From NCBI GenBank assembly GCA_039803925.1, contig JBDRZL010000001.1, positions 1 through 64,000 on the forward strand: a stretch of DNA of 64,000 bases, written 5' to 3'. Source of the stretch: a candidate division WOR-3 bacterium. Its GTDB lineage: Bacteria > Hydrothermota > Hydrothermia > Hydrothermales > JAJRUZ01. Below, piece after piece: positions 9,162-18,804 of this stretch. The stretch's first letter is position 1. Every line of letters starts with the position of its first letter. Position numbers and translations under genes: made by a program. The notes under the pieces were generated by a model, which saw nothing but the letters and a program-made list of their open reading frames with translations, did no database searches and was not told where the DNA came from.

Positions 9162-10148
9162 ATGCCTGCGAATTTAACTCCTGAATATCTTGCTGCAGAA
9201 AAAAAATATAGGGAAGCAAAGACCCTTGAAGAAAAGCTCTTAGCTTTGAAAGAAATGTGGGCAACTCTGCCAAAACACAAAGGAACTGATAAACTGCAGG
9301 CTGATATCAAAAGAAGAATATCCCAGATTAAGAAAGAAATAGAAGAGGAAAAACAAAGGAGAAAAAGAGGCGCACCTTCTTTTCTTTTCCCTGAAAAAGA
9401 AGGAGCAGGACAAGTTGTTTTATTTGGGAAACCAAACTCTGGAAAATCCTCAATTCTTAAATTCTTAACAAATGCAAATCCAGAAATAGCACCTTATCCT
9501 TTTACAACAGTTTTACCTGTAGTTGGAATGATGCCTTATGAGGATATTCAAATACAGATTGTAGATTTACCACCCTTTTTGATCTCAAAGTATCAATGGT
9601 GGCAGAGAGAGATTGTAAGAAATGCTGATTCTATTATGGCTGTTCTTGATGGTTCAAAGGATGACCTTATTGATGATTTTTTAGAGTTAAAAGAAATTCT
9701 CAATGAGATTAAAATTGAATTTTCAGAGAAAGATGAATACTCTTTTGAGGGAATTATTAAAAAAAGAGGCTTTTTTGTAGTTAATAAAATTGATACAGAA
9801 GGAGGAGGGGAGAGATTTAAAATTTTGAAAGAAAGTTTTCCAAAAGAAGTAATTTTACCCTTTTCATCTTTGACTGGTTTTGGTTTAGAGGATTTAAAAA
9901 GAGAAATTTTTAAATCATTGAAAATAATAAGAATTTATACAAAGGAACCAGGAAAAGAGCCTGATATGAAAGATCCAATGATACTTGAAGAAGGTAGTTC
10001 AGTAATGGATGCTGCAGAGGAGTTACATAAGGATTTTGCCAAAAATTTGAAATATGCGAGGGTGTGGGGTTCTTCAAAATTTCCTGGTCAGAGGGTGGAA
10101 AGAAATTATATACTTAAAGATAAAGATATTGTGGAATTTCATATTTAA
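9162..10148 (+). CDS. Obg/DRG-type GTPase with C-terminal TGS domain
   Basis: A 328-residue GTPase of the TRAFAC Obg/DRG group. Residues 1-75 are a charged helical, coiled-coil-like region. The G domain follows: GKPNSGKSS (Walker A, about 89), a switch region with TT after APYPF, VDLPP (G3), and VNKID (G4, about 209). The last 75 residues form a TGS-like domain ending DKDIVEFHI. DRG-type proteins bind GTP and act with ribosomes or RNA; the exact role of this one is unknown. The stop overlaps the ThiI start by one base (TAATG), so the two are probably co-translated. Confidence 0.8.
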   Translation: MPANLTPEYLAAEKKYREAKTLEEKLLALKEMWATLPKHKGTDKLQADIKRRISQIKKEIEEEKQRRKRGAPSFLFPEKEGAGQVVLFGKPNSGKSSILKFLTNANPEIAPYPFTTVLPVVGMMPYEDIQIQIVDLPPFLISKYQWWQREIVRNADSIMAVLDGSKDDLIDDFLELKEILNEIKIEFSEKDEYSFEGIIKKRGFFVVNKIDTEGGGERFKILKESFPKEVILPFSSLTGFGLEDLKREIFKSLKIIRIYTKEPGKEPDMKDPMILEEGSSVMDAAEELHKDFAKNLKYARVWGSSKFPGQRVERNYILKDKDIVEFHI

Positions 10149-11572
10149 TGATTATTCTTCTTAAATTTTCCGAGCTTTTTACTAAAACTAAAAGAATAAG
10201 AAAAAGATTTATTAATATTTTGAGGAAAAATATAGAGGATGCTTTTAAAAAAGAAAATTTTGAAGGAAAAATTTTTTTGAAATGGGATAAAATAGTTATA
10301 GAAGCTGAAGGGTATAAGGATTTTTTTGAAAGAATTTTCGGCATAAGGAAGATAATTTTAGCAGAAAAAATAAAATTCAAGGATTTGAAGGATTTAAAGA
10401 AAAAAGTTAAGAAAATTTTTGCCGAAAAAGTTAAAAATAAAACCTTTGGAGTAAGGGTTAAGAGAAAAGGAGTCCATAATTTTAATTCCCTTGAGGCAGA
10501 AAGGGAAATAGGAAAAGAGCTTGTTGAAATAGGAGGTAAGGTAAATCTTGATAATCCAGATATATGGGTTAAATTGGAAATTGAAAATAACGATGCTTTT
10601 ATTGTTGAAAAAGAAGTTGAAGGAAAAGATGGCTTTCCACTTGGAACTCAAGGAAAAGTTTTGTGTCTCGTTTCAGGTGGTTTTGATTCTATTGTGGCGG
10701 CTTATTTAATGGCAAAAAGAGGTGCAGATTTATCCTTTTTATTTTTTAATCTCGGTGGTTTTTCCCATTTAAAAGAGGTAACAAGACTAATAAATTATTT
10801 CTGGAAAAATTTTCTTTTTGGAATAAATCCCGAGCTTTTTATATGTGATTTGAGACCTGTTGTGGAAAATATAAGGGAAGTTATTCCATCTTCTTACTGG
10901 GGAATAGTGCTAAAAAGAAAAATGTTTGAAATTGCTGAAAAAGTAGCAAAAGAAAAGGGAATTAAGGCAATAGTAACAGGTGAGTCTTTGGGACAAGTTT
11001 CTTCGCAGACTCTTGAATCGCTTTATGTTATTGATAGTATTTTAAAAGATGTTATGTGTCTAAGACCTCTTATAGGTTTTAACAAAGAAGAAATAATAAA
11101 TATTTCAAAGAAAATTGGAACTTATGAAATTTCTGAAAAGGTAAAGGAATATTGTGCCATTGTTCCATATAAACCTGTTACAAAATTTGAACTACAAAAG
11201 GTAATAGATTTAGAAATTTTTCTTGAACCTAAATTTATAGATGTTGTAGTAAAAAGTAAAATAACTCTCAGGGAACCATTTATTATAGAGGAAGAAGATA
11301 TAGAAATAGATAAAGTTTTAGCGGGTTCTATTAAGGTTGATATAAGGGACAATTCAGGAAAAATTGGAATTCCTTTTGAGGCAGATTTAAAAATTCCTTT
11401 AAACAAAATAGATAATTATGAATTTGAAAGGGAAAAAGTTTATATTTTCTTTTGTAATCACGGTTTATTTTCTCAGGAAGTTGCTTTGAGACTGAGAAGA
11501 AAAGGTATAAAAGCTTATGCTTTTAGAGGTGGAATATTAAAATATAATCAACTTTATATGTCTAATATGTAA
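10148..11572 (+). CDS. thiI: tRNA 4-thiouridine synthase ThiI with rhodanese-like tail
   Basis: ThiI makes 4-thiouridine at position 8 of tRNA and can supply sulfur for thiamin. This 474-residue protein has an N-terminal ferredoxin-like/THUMP region (about 1-160), a PP-loop ATP pyrophosphatase with SGGFDSIVAAYL (about 177), and a C-terminal rhodanese-like part with FFCNHGLFS, whose Cys fits the persulfide-carrying residue. E. coli ThiI has the same domain order and a similar length. It starts on the stop codon of the GTPase gene. Confidence 0.9.
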   Translation: MIILLKFSELFTKTKRIRKRFINILRKNIEDAFKKENFEGKIFLKWDKIVIEAEGYKDFFERIFGIRKIILAEKIKFKDLKDLKKKVKKIFAEKVKNKTFGVRVKRKGVHNFNSLEAEREIGKELVEIGGKVNLDNPDIWVKLEIENNDAFIVEKEVEGKDGFPLGTQGKVLCLVSGGFDSIVAAYLMAKRGADLSFLFFNLGGFSHLKEVTRLINYFWKNFLFGINPELFICDLRPVVENIREVIPSSYWGIVLKRKMFEIAEKVAKEKGIKAIVTGESLGQVSSQTLESLYVIDSILKDVMCLRPLIGFNKEEIINISKKIGTYEISEKVKEYCAIVPYKPVTKFELQKVIDLEIFLEPKFIDVVVKSKITLREPFIIEEEDIEIDKVLAGSIKVDIRDNSGKIGIPFEADLKIPLNKIDNYEFEREKVYIFFCNHGLFSQEVALRLRRKGIKAYAFRGGILKYNQLYMSNM

Positions 11573-11587
11573 AGTCTGTTAGACTTT
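11571..11587. terminator. weak bidirectional hairpin between thiI and pyrB
   Basis: AAAGTCT-GTT-AGACTTT is a 7-bp perfect stem in the 20-base gap between the convergent genes thiI (plus) and pyrB (minus). The stem is AT-rich and the T-tract is poor, so its strength as a terminator is uncertain. Confidence 0.4.
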
Positions 11588-11592
11588 TACAC

Positions 11593-12522
11593 TTATTTTT
11601 CTTCCAGTTCTCCGTGTCCGAGTAAATAAAAGAGAACTGCCATTCTAACAGCAACTCCATTTGTTACCTGTTCCAGTATTACACATCTTTTATCCTTAAG
11701 GACTTCATAATCCATTTCTACTCCCCAATTTACAGGGCCTGGATGCATTATTATTGAATCTTCTTTTAAAAGTTTTAATCTTTCAATTGTTATTCCGTAT
11801 GACCTTCTATAGTCTTCAAAAGAAGGCAAATAATTTGCTCCACCTCTTTCCTTCTGAACTCTTAAGCCCATTATTACATCCATTTCTCCAAGATGTTTAT
11901 CAATATTTTTTATAATTTTTGCTCCTAAAATTTCAAATTCATCAGGAACAAGAGGTTTTGGACCTGCAAGATAGACTTCAGCACCAAGTTTTAAAAGACC
12001 AAAAATATTTGACCTTGCTACCCTTGAATGAAGTATATCACCAATTATAAGAACCTTTTTGCCTTTTAAGTCACCTTTATGTTTTCTCATTGTAAAAATA
12101 TCAAGTAGTCCCTGTGTAGGGTGTTCGTGAGTTCCGTCACCTGCATTGATAACACTTGCTGTTGTATTTCTTGCAAGGAAAAAAGGTGCACCACTTGAAG
12201 AATGTCTCACAATGAACATATCAACTTTCATAGCAAGAATGTTTTTTAAAGTATCAAGAGTGGATTCACCTTTTAAGAGCGCAGAAGTACTGGCTGAAAA
12301 GTTTATTACATCAGCAGAAAGTCTTTTTGCTGCTATTTCAAATGAAAGCCTTGTTCTGGTGGATGGTTCAAAAAATAAAGTTGTTATTGTTTTTCCCCTT
12401 AATGTTGGAACCTTGGGTATGGGTCTTTTTAAAATTTCAAGAAATTTTTCTCCTAAATCTAAAATTGTTTCAATCTCTTTTTTATCAAGATCTTTAAGAC
12501 TTAAAAGATCTTTTCTCTTCAC
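11593..12522 (-). CDS. pyrB: aspartate carbamoyltransferase catalytic chain
   Basis: Condenses aspartate and carbamoyl phosphate in pyrimidine synthesis. The 309-residue length is normal. Signatures: [13 protein letters not shown] (carbamoyl-phosphate loop, about 51), a Ser/Lys loop ([10 protein letters not shown], about 83), HPTQGLLDI (about 138), and [11 protein letters not shown] near the C-terminus. It overlaps the upstream hppA stop by 4 bases (ATGA type), so it is the last gene of the minus-strand run. No regulatory chain pyrI is in the window. Confidence 0.95.
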   Translation of the reverse strand: MKRKDLLSLKDLDKKEIETILDLGEKFLEILKRPIPKVPTLRGKTITTLFFEPSTRTRLSFEIAAKRLSADVINFSASTSALLKGESTLDTLKNILAMKVDMFIVRHSSSGAPFFLARNTTASVINAGDGTHEHPTQGLLDIFTMRKHKGDLKGKKVLIIGDILHSRVARSNIFGLLKLGAEVYLAGPKPLVPDEFEILGAKIIKNIDKHLGEMDVIMGLRVQKERGGANYLPSFEDYRRSYGITIERLKLLKEDSIIMHPGPVNWGVEMDYEVLKDKRCVILEQVTNGVAVRMAVLFYLLGHGELEEK

Positions 12523-14570
12523 TTTAAAATTCCAATTCTTGAGTTCAGGGTGATTATAAGCGGAGCAAAAACAAGTGATACAATTGCCATGAGTTTTAAA
12601 AGAATGTTTAAGGAAGGTCCTGCTGTGTCCTTAAATGGATCCCCTACCGTATCACCTTCAACAGATGCTTTATGAGCTTTTGAACCTTTTCCACCAAAGT
12701 TTCCTGCCTCTATGTATTTTTTTGAATTATCCCAAGCACCTCCTGCATTTGCCATAAAAAGTGCAAGAGGAACACCTGTTACAAGGGAACCAGCTAAAAG
12801 TCCTCCAAGAGCTTCCTTACCAAAAAAAATTCCTAAAATGAGAGGTGATATAAAAGCAACAAAACCAGGAACTATCATACTTTTCAATGCTCCCTGTGTT
12901 GTTATATCAACACATCTTGCATATTCTGGTTTTGCTTTACCTTCCATTAAACCTGGTATTTCTCTAAACTGTCTTCTAACCTCCTCAACAACAAGTCCTG
13001 CAGTTCTTCCAACAGCTTTTATAGCAGAAGCTGAGAAGAAAAATGGGATAACACCACCTATAAAAAGCCCTGCAACCACTCTTGCATCAAGAATATTTAA
13101 GTTTAAAAGTTCTCCTGTTATTGACTTTACCGTTTGTGAGTAAGCAGCAAATAATGCAAGAGCTGTGAGAGCCGCAGAACCTATTGCGAATCCCTTACCT
13201 ATTGCCGCAGTTGTATTTCCAGCAGCATCAAGGGAATCTGTAATTTTTCTTATATTTTCACCAAGATGAGCCATTTCTGCAATTCCTCCAGCATTATCAG
13301 CTATTGGTCCATACGCATCAACTGAAACAGTCATACCTGCAATTGATAGCATTCCAATTCCTGCAAGAGCTATCCCAAAAAATCCAGCTGATAAATAAGA
13401 TACAACAATTGCAAGTCCAATGAGTATCACAGGAACGACTGTGCTCATCATTCCTGTTGCAATCCCTGTAAGAATGTTGGTTGCTACTCCCTTTGTAGAT
13501 GCTTCGGCTATTTCTTTTAAGATACTTTCTTTTATTGTGTAATATTCAGTTAAATATCCAATAGCAACACCTACAATAAGACCTGATAAAATTGCATAGT
13601 ATATTTTGATATTTCCATAATAGAATATTGTTACCAAAAGTGAAAAAATTGCAAATAAGATCGCTGATACAAAAGTTGCTTTAAGTAAAGCACGAGAAGC
13701 ATTTTCTTTTGCCCCTCTTATTACAAAAACACCTAAAATAGAAGCTATTATGCCAAGGGCTGCAAGAAATGAAGAAAGAAAGATACCTTTTAAATCGTAA
13801 TTTACTGCTGCTATAACCATACCTGAAAGAATTGCTCCAACAAAGGATTCATAAAGGTCAGCACCCATTCCAGCACAATCACCCACATTATCACCTACAT
13901 TGTCTGCAATCACTGCAGCATTTCTCGGGTCATCTTCAGGAATTCCTGCTTCAACTTTTCCAACAAGGTCAGCACCTACATCAGCAGCTTTTGTGTATAT
14001 TCCTCCTCCCACCCTTGCAAATAGAGCCACAGAAGAGGCTCCCATTGAAAATCCTGTTAGAAGGGAAACCACATATTTTATATTTTCTGGAACATTTTTA
14101 AAAATATTTGTGTATATAAAAAATAAACTCGTAAGTCCAAGAATACCAAGACCCACAACAGTCATTCCCATAACAGAACCACCGAAAAATGCTATTTTTA
14201 AAGCTTCATTGAAACTCTTCTTAGCACCTTCTGCAGTCCTTGCATTTGCTCTTGTGGAAATATTCATACCAAAATAAGCAGAAAGGAGTGATAAGGTTGC
14301 TCCTAATACATAAGCAATACCAGTAGCAATTGAATAGTTAATCCCATTATAGGAAAGACCTATAAGTATTAATAAAACTACAAATAGAATAAACCAAAAA
14401 ATTGTTTTAAATTCTCTTTTTAAGAAAGCCATTGCTCCTTCATGCACTGCATCAGAAATTTTTACCATTTCTTCTGTACCTGGCGAATGGGAAAGAACAT
14501 ATCTTGCCATTAAAAGAGAATAAATAACTGCAATTATACCTACGAGAATGGATGAAAATATAAGGCTCAT
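12519..14570 (-). CDS. hppA: membrane-bound ion-pumping pyrophosphatase, K+-dependent type
   Basis: Couples hydrolysis of pyrophosphate to H+ or Na+ export. The 683 residues have about 15-16 hydrophobic segments. Substrate motifs are intact: [11 protein letters not shown] with the following DDPRN, then DNVGDNVGD. The sequence [17 protein letters not shown] has Ala where K+-independent enzymes have Lys, which marks the K+-dependent subclass. Whether it pumps H+ or Na+ cannot be decided by eye. The ATG overlaps the pth stop by 4 bases. A T-arm-like motif (GGTTCAAACCC) lies 22 bases upstream, within the end of pth. Confidence 0.95.
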   Translation of the reverse strand: MSLIFSSILVGIIAVIYSLLMARYVLSHSPGTEEMVKISDAVHEGAMAFLKREFKTIFWFILFVVLLILIGLSYNGINYSIATGIAYVLGATLSLLSAYFGMNISTRANARTAEGAKKSFNEALKIAFFGGSVMGMTVVGLGILGLTSLFFIYTNIFKNVPENIKYVVSLLTGFSMGASSVALFARVGGGIYTKAADVGADLVGKVEAGIPEDDPRNAAVIADNVGDNVGDCAGMGADLYESFVGAILSGMVIAAVNYDLKGIFLSSFLAALGIIASILGVFVIRGAKENASRALLKATFVSAILFAIFSLLVTIFYYGNIKIYYAILSGLIVGVAIGYLTEYYTIKESILKEIAEASTKGVATNILTGIATGMMSTVVPVILIGLAIVVSYLSAGFFGIALAGIGMLSIAGMTVSVDAYGPIADNAGGIAEMAHLGENIRKITDSLDAAGNTTAAIGKGFAIGSAALTALALFAAYSQTVKSITGELLNLNILDARVVAGLFIGGVIPFFFSASAIKAVGRTAGLVVEEVRRQFREIPGLMEGKAKPEYARCVDITTQGALKSMIVPGFVAFISPLILGIFFGKEALGGLLAGSLVTGVPLALFMANAGGAWDNSKKYIEAGNFGGKGSKAHKASVEGDTVGDPFKDTAGPSLNILLKLMAIVSLVFAPLIITLNSRIGILK

Positions 14571-15169
14571 TTTTCCTTTTCCTCTTTGTAGGGGGTTTGA
14601 ACCCTTTCTTTCCTTGAATAATTGTTTATATAATTTTCAAACTTGTTAATATCACCATCCTTTAAAAATTTATAAATTCCCTCTTCTATATATGGAAAAA
14701 CCTTATTAACTAAAATATTAAATTCTTCCTCTTTAAAATCTTCCAAAACATATTTTTCTGCCTCAATATTATAATTAAAACCTATACCTATTCTCAACCT
14801 CTTTATTTCTTCGGTTTCTGCATAGTATATACAGGATTTTAATCCCTTATGCCCACCATCAGAACCTTTAATTCTGAATCTAAGGACTCCAAAGGGTAAA
14901 TTTAAATCATCAAGAAATAAAATTAAATTGAAAAGATTAATATTAAAAATTTCTTTTAATTCTAAAATAATTTTTCCATTCTCATTCATGTAAAGAGATG
15001 GTAAGATACCAATAAAGGGTGGATTTTCAGCATAAAAAAAATTGCCTTTACCAGGTTTAAAATTATTGTCTCTAAAAAAATAACTTATAAACCTGTATCC
15101 AACGTTATGTCTTGTATTTATATATTTTTTACCAGGATTCCCAAGTCCGAATAAAAAAAATTTTATCAC
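14567..15169 (-). CDS. pth: peptidyl-tRNA hydrolase
   Basis: Releases tRNA from peptidyl-tRNA dropped by ribosomes. Family residues are present: [18 protein letters not shown] with the catalytic His, [10 protein letters not shown] with the Asp, and [11 protein letters not shown]. The last dozen residues ([12 protein letters not shown]) extend beyond the usual fold and coincide with the T-arm-like motif that precedes hppA. The start overlaps the rplY stop by 4 bases. Confidence 0.93.
   Translation of the reverse strand: MIKFFLFGLGNPGKKYINTRHNVGYRFISYFFRDNNFKPGKGNFFYAENPPFIGILPSLYMNENGKIILELKEIFNINLFNLILFLDDLNLPFGVLRFRIKGSDGGHKGLKSCIYYAETEEIKRLRIGIGFNYNIEAEKYVLEDFKEEEFNILVNKVFPYIEEGIYKFLKDGDINKFENYINNYSRKERVQTPYKEEKEK
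14593..14603 (-). promoter_or_regulatory. T-arm-like motif upstream of hppA
   Basis: GGTTCAAACCC on the minus strand, 22 bases before the hppA ATG and in the sense orientation. It lies in the last codons of pth, in a C-terminal tail that the protein family does not need. A TACAAA hexamer follows two bases later. Confidence 0.5.
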
Positions 15170-15813
15170 TCCTCTTTCTTCTTTTCTTCAATTTTTTTCT
15201 CACTTTCTTTTTCTTCACTTATCTCAGGGAGAATTGGTTCTTGAACTGTAATTTCTATTCCCTTTGGATGGGCTATTGTACAGATTGTATCTTCAGGGCT
15301 TTCTAAAATTTTTATTCCTTTCTCAAGTTTTATATCCTTAACATGAATACTTTCACCTATGTTTAAATCAGATATATCAATTTCAATATGTCCTGGAATT
15401 TTGGATGGAACTGTTTTCACATGCAACTGGTGAATAAAGTGTTCAAGTATTCCGCCAAGTTTAACTCCCTTTGCTTCTCCTTTTAGAATAACAGGAACAG
15501 GAACAGTAATTTCTTCTTTTTCATGTAAAACCTGAAAATCAATATGAATTGGATAACCGTAAAGAACATCTCTCTGTATTTCTTTAATGACAGAATTTAC
15601 TTTCTTATTGTCAAATTCAATTTCAAAAATTACAGTTTCTCCATGAATTTCACGCCAGATTTTTTCAAAGTTTTTTCTTTCTATTACAAGATGAACATTT
15701 TCCTCTTTTGCACCATACAGTTCAACAGTTATGAATTCTCTTTTTCTTAACCTTCTTGATTCCCTTGTACCTGTTTTTTCTCTTAATTGTGCTTTTAATT
15801 TAATTTTTTTCAT
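15166..15813 (-). CDS. rplY: ribosomal protein bL25, CTC long form
   Basis: Binds 5S rRNA in the large ribosomal subunit. At 215 residues it is the long TL5/CTC type: the N-terminal L25 domain (about 1-90) is followed by the beta-rich CTC domain (about 95-185) and an acidic/lysine-rich tail. A strong ribosome-binding site (AGGAGGAGG) precedes the ATG. It sits between prs and pth, the common bacterial order prs-ctc-pth. Confidence 0.93.
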   Translation of the reverse strand: MKKIKLKAQLREKTGTRESRRLRKREFITVELYGAKEENVHLVIERKNFEKIWREIHGETVIFEIEFDNKKVNSVIKEIQRDVLYGYPIHIDFQVLHEKEEITVPVPVILKGEAKGVKLGGILEHFIHQLHVKTVPSKIPGHIEIDISDLNIGESIHVKDIKLEKGIKILESPEDTICTIAHPKGIEITVQEPILPEISEEKESEKKIEEKKKEE

Positions 15814-15828
15814 TTTTCCTCCTCCTTT

Positions 15829-16764
15829 TTATACGAAAAGTTCACTTATAGAAACTTCTTCATGAATTCTTTTAATAGCCTCAGCGAGTAAATTGGAAAT
15901 ATCAAGTATTTCAAGTTTTTTAAATCTTTTATGAGGTGATATGGGTATTGTGTTTGTTACAATCACTTTTTCAATAGGGGATGAATCAAGAACTTCTTTA
16001 CTATTCCCTGAAAAAAGCCCATGAGTTGCACACACCCATATACTCTTTGCACCTTTTTCCTTTAAAATGAGAGCTCCATTTGCAACAGTTCTTCCTGTAT
16101 CTATAAGGTCATCCACTATAAGCAAATTTTTATCTTTTACTTCTCCAATTATGTTTATCACTTCTGCCACATTTGGTGCTGGTCTCCTCTTATCAACAAG
16201 CGCAAGTGGTAAATTTCCGAGTCTTTTTGCAAAAGCCCTTGCTCTGTTTGTCCCCCCTACATCAGGTGATATAACCATGAATTTATCACTGGGTAAAATT
16301 CCTAAAAAATCCCTGAAAACCGGTAAAGCATAAAGATTATCAACTGGGATATCAAAAAATCCCTGAATCTGATCAGAATGTAAATCACATGTTAAAACCC
16401 TATTTGCTCCTGCAGTTTGAATTAAATTTGCTACAAGCTTTGCAGAAATAGGAACTCTTGGTGCATCTTTCCTGTCCTGTCTTGCATAACCAAAGTAAGG
16501 AATAACTGCTGTAATTCTTTTTGCTGATGCTCTAACTGCTGCATCAATTAAAAGAAGGAGTTCCATCAGGTTATCAGAAGGTGGGTGTGTGGACTGGACT
16601 ATAAATACATCGCACCCCCTTATATTTTCTTTAATTTGAACTCTTATCTCACCATCAGAGAATCTGGAAACTTCAACATCAGTTTTTTCAATACCCAAGT
16701 TCTTACAGATTTTTTCACTTAACTCAGATGAAGCATTACCACTTAGAATTTTTAGTTTATCCAT
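15829..16764 (-). CDS. prs: ribose-phosphate pyrophosphokinase
   Basis: Makes PRPP from ribose 5-phosphate and ATP for nucleotides, His and Trp. Of 311 residues, visible signatures are the flexible loop YARQDRKDAPR (about 96), the PRPP loop VDDLIDTGRT (about 217), and DLHSDQIQGFF (about 127). The start lies 3 bases after the tlpA stop. Confidence 0.96.
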   Translation of the reverse strand: MDKLKILSGNASSELSEKICKNLGIEKTDVEVSRFSDGEIRVQIKENIRGCDVFIVQSTHPPSDNLMELLLLIDAAVRASAKRITAVIPYFGYARQDRKDAPRVPISAKLVANLIQTAGANRVLTCDLHSDQIQGFFDIPVDNLYALPVFRDFLGILPSDKFMVISPDVGGTNRARAFAKRLGNLPLALVDKRRPAPNVAEVINIIGEVKDKNLLIVDDLIDTGRTVANGALILKEKGAKSIWVCATHGLFSGNSKEVLDSSPIEKVIVTNTIPISPHKRFKKLEILDISNLLAEAIKRIHEEVSISELFV

Positions 16765-16767
16765 TAT

Positions 16768-17244
16768 CTATAAATTTTCTATAATCTTTTTTTCAAAAAA
16801 ACTTTCATCTCTGTAACCAACTATTTTTTCAATTATTTCTCCTTTTTTATTAATTATAAATGTAGTGGGTATCGCAAAAATACCTCCAAATTTTTTGGCA
16901 ACTTCCTCTGTTCCCATCATTAGAGGATAATTTATCCCAAATTCTTTTGCAAAATTTTTTACAAGTTCCTCTGCATTTCCTCCCCTATCAAGAGATATTC
17001 CAACTATTAGAACTCCCTTTTCTTTGTACTTACTATATAATCTTACAAATCCAGGAATTTCTGCCCTGCAGGGAGGACACCAGGTTGCCCAGAAATCAAT
17101 TATGATAACCTTTTTTCCTATATAGTCATTAATATTGAAATTTTCTCCATCAAGGGTTTTTAAAGTAAAAGATGGGACCCTGTTTTCTGCTGTTCGAGAA
17201 CATGAGAAAGAAAACAATAAAAATATAAGGCTAATTTTTTTCAT
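16768..17244 (-). CDS. TlpA-like thioredoxin-fold lipoprotein
   Basis: A membrane-anchored thiol-disulfide oxidoreductase. The preferred start is the ATG at 17244 (MKKISLIFLLF), which gives a proper lipoprotein signal with lipobox FSFSC near residue 15; an ATG at 17259 would add MEVNK. The redoxin domain has FWATWCPPCRAE with the CPPC active site, a GISLDRGG segment and the cis-Pro loop AIPTTF. TlpA/ResA-type proteins act outside the inner membrane, for example in cytochrome c maturation, but the substrate here is unknown. It overlaps the end of speD by 14 bases. Confidence 0.85.
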   Translation of the reverse strand: MKKISLIFLLFSFSCSRTAENRVPSFTLKTLDGENFNINDYIGKKVIIIDFWATWCPPCRAEIPGFVRLYSKYKEKGVLIVGISLDRGGNAEELVKNFAKEFGINYPLMMGTEEVAKKFGGIFAIPTTFIINKKGEIIEKIVGYRDESFFEKKIIENL

Positions 17245-18016
17245 TTTGTTTACCTCCATCTAAATTTTCTTCAATCAAAAGAGAAACCTTTTTTAAAAAA
17301 AATTCATCTTCTTCTTTAAAACCATCTTTTGAGCTTGTTCTAATCACTAACTTGCCTAATTCTTGGCTGTTTCTATAAAGAGGAAATTGAATTTCAGAAT
17401 GAATACTTGGATTTTTTTTATCTTTTTTATCTTTTTTGTTCTTTTTATTAACTGAATATAATAATTTGTCCTTTTTGTAAATACCTATAAAGGAATATTC
17501 TTCAAATGTCTCTCCTAAAAGGTTTAAGATTTTTTCAATTTTATTTTTTTCATTTTCAGAAATTAAATTTTTTACCATTTTTAAAAAACTCTCCTGTTTA
17601 AGTTTTTTTCTATAATGCGTAAGTTCCTCTTCCCATGTAATTATTGAATGAAAAAAAATTCTGTCTCCCTCTTCAAGTCCTCTTGTTATTTCACTTATAT
17701 GAACATTTTCTGCTTTAAATTCCTGAAGAGCAAAGTTAACAGCTTCCTCAGGGTTTGAATGTTCACCACAGGTATATATATCAAGAGCAACATAACCATA
17801 TTCAGGCCATGTATGAACAGAAATGTGGGACTCTGAAATTACAATAACACCAGATACACCCTGAGGAGGGAATCTGTGAAAGGATACAGCCCATATTTTG
17901 ACATTTGCTTTATGGGCTGCATTAACTAAAATTTCCTGCATTTTTTCCACATTCCCAATTATCTGTGGGTCACAACCTGAAGCTTCTACTATATAGTGTT
18001 CTCCAACCGGCTTCAT
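17231..18016 (-). CDS. speD: AdoMet decarboxylase SpeD fused to a GAF-like C-terminal domain
   Basis: AdoMet decarboxylase supplies the aminopropyl group for spermidine. Residues 1-130 are a complete class 1b enzyme, with the self-cleavage Ser in SESHISVHTWPEYGY (about 63) and the TCGEH motif. The family normally ends near 120-140 residues, but this protein has 261. The extra half has a lysine-rich linker and a stretch ending FPLYRNSQELGKLVIR then EEDEFFLKKVSLLIEENL, which resembles the second half of a GAF domain. Fusion to a possible sensor domain suggests regulation of polyamine synthesis, which is inference. A divergent promoter and a T-arm-like motif lie upstream. Confidence 0.88.
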   Translation of the reverse strand: MKPVGEHYIVEASGCDPQIIGNVEKMQEILVNAAHKANVKIWAVSFHRFPPQGVSGVIVISESHISVHTWPEYGYVALDIYTCGEHSNPEEAVNFALQEFKAENVHISEITRGLEEGDRIFFHSIITWEEELTHYRKKLKQESFLKMVKNLISENEKNKIEKILNLLGETFEEYSFIGIYKKDKLLYSVNKKNKKDKKDKKNPSIHSEIQFPLYRNSQELGKLVIRTSSKDGFKEEDEFFLKKVSLLIEENLDGGKQNEKN

Positions 18017-18035
18017 TCTTTTTAATAAATTATTT

Positions 18036-18046
18036 GGATTTGAACC
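18036..18046 (-). promoter_or_regulatory. T-arm-like motif in the speD leader
   Basis: GGTTCAAATCC on the minus strand, 19 bases before the speD ATG. Given the promoter at 18062-18090, it would lie about 10 bases from the 5' end of the mRNA. Confidence 0.6.
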
Positions 18047-18061
18047 ATTTTGAGTATATTA

Positions 18062-18090
18062 ATAATAAGTAAAAAAAAATTAAATTTCAA
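18062..18090 (-). promoter_or_regulatory. promoter of speD
   Basis: TTGAAA (18090-18085), 17 bases, TATTAT (18067-18062) on the minus strand. Transcription would start near 18055, giving a leader of about 40 bases that contains the T-arm-like motif. It lies back-to-back with the rsmI promoter. Confidence 0.6.
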
Positions 18091-18091
18091 A

Positions 18092-18121
18092 TTTAAATAT
18101 CTTTCTTCATTTTTTTATAAT
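18092..18121 (+). promoter_or_regulatory. promoter of rsmI, leaderless
   Basis: Weak -35 TTTAAA (18092-18097), 18 bases, perfect -10 TATAAT (18116-18121). The ATG at 18127 is 5 bases after the -10 box, so transcription and translation should start almost together. Confidence 0.5.
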
Positions 18122-18126
18122 AAAGG

Positions 18127-18804
18127 ATGAACGAAGGAGAATTATTTGTTGTGGCAACACCTATCGGAAATCTTGAAGACATTACCTTTAGAGCTATAAA
18201 GGTGTTAAAGAATTCAGATTTAATTGTATGTGAAGATACACGGAAAACTCTTATTTTACTTAATAAATACGGTATTAAGAAAAAACTCTTTGCATTATTT
18301 AAAGGTAAGGAAAAAAAAAGGACAGAATTTATTATAAATATGTTAAAAGAGGGAAAAAAAATTTCCCTTGTTTCAGAAAGTGGAACACCAGGTATCTGCG
18401 ACCCAGGAGCATATCTTTTAAGAAGATGTCATGAAGAAAATATAAAAGTTTCACCTATTCCTGGACCATCAGCCCTAACCTCTTCCTTATCAGTTTCAGG
18501 TATGGACGGTGATAATTTTTTGTTTCTTGGATTTCCACCAAAAAAGGAATCTAAAAGAAAAAAATTATTTTCTTCCCTAAAAGACGAAAAAAGAACAACT
18601 GTTTTCTATTTATCACCTCACAATATAGATAAAATTCTGCAAGAATTAAAAGAAATTTTAGGAGTTAATAAGAAAGTTTTTTTAATAAGGGAAATGACAA
18701 AAAAATTTGAGGAGTATATTTATGGAACAATTGAGAAAGCTCTTGTATGGGCTAAAAATAAAAAGGGAGAATTTACCCTTGTAATAGAAGGGAAAAAAGA
18801 ATGA
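18127..18804 (+). CDS. rsmI: 16S rRNA (cytidine-1402-2'-O)-methyltransferase
   Basis: Methylates the 2'-OH of C1402 in 16S rRNA using AdoMet. The 225-residue tetrapyrrole-methylase fold shows VVATPIGNLEDITFRA at the start, VCEDTRKT (about 37), SESGTPGICDPG (about 82) and PIPGPSALTSSLSVSG. The length is slightly shorter than the 270-290 of many family members, with a reduced C-terminus. Its TGA overlaps the next start by 4 bases. Confidence 0.93.
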   Translation: MNEGELFVVATPIGNLEDITFRAIKVLKNSDLIVCEDTRKTLILLNKYGIKKKLFALFKGKEKKRTEFIINMLKEGKKISLVSESGTPGICDPGAYLLRRCHEENIKVSPIPGPSALTSSLSVSGMDGDNFLFLGFPPKKESKRKKLFSSLKDEKRTTVFYLSPHNIDKILQELKEILGVNKKVFLIREMTKKFEEYIYGTIEKALVWAKNKKGEFTLVIEGKKE

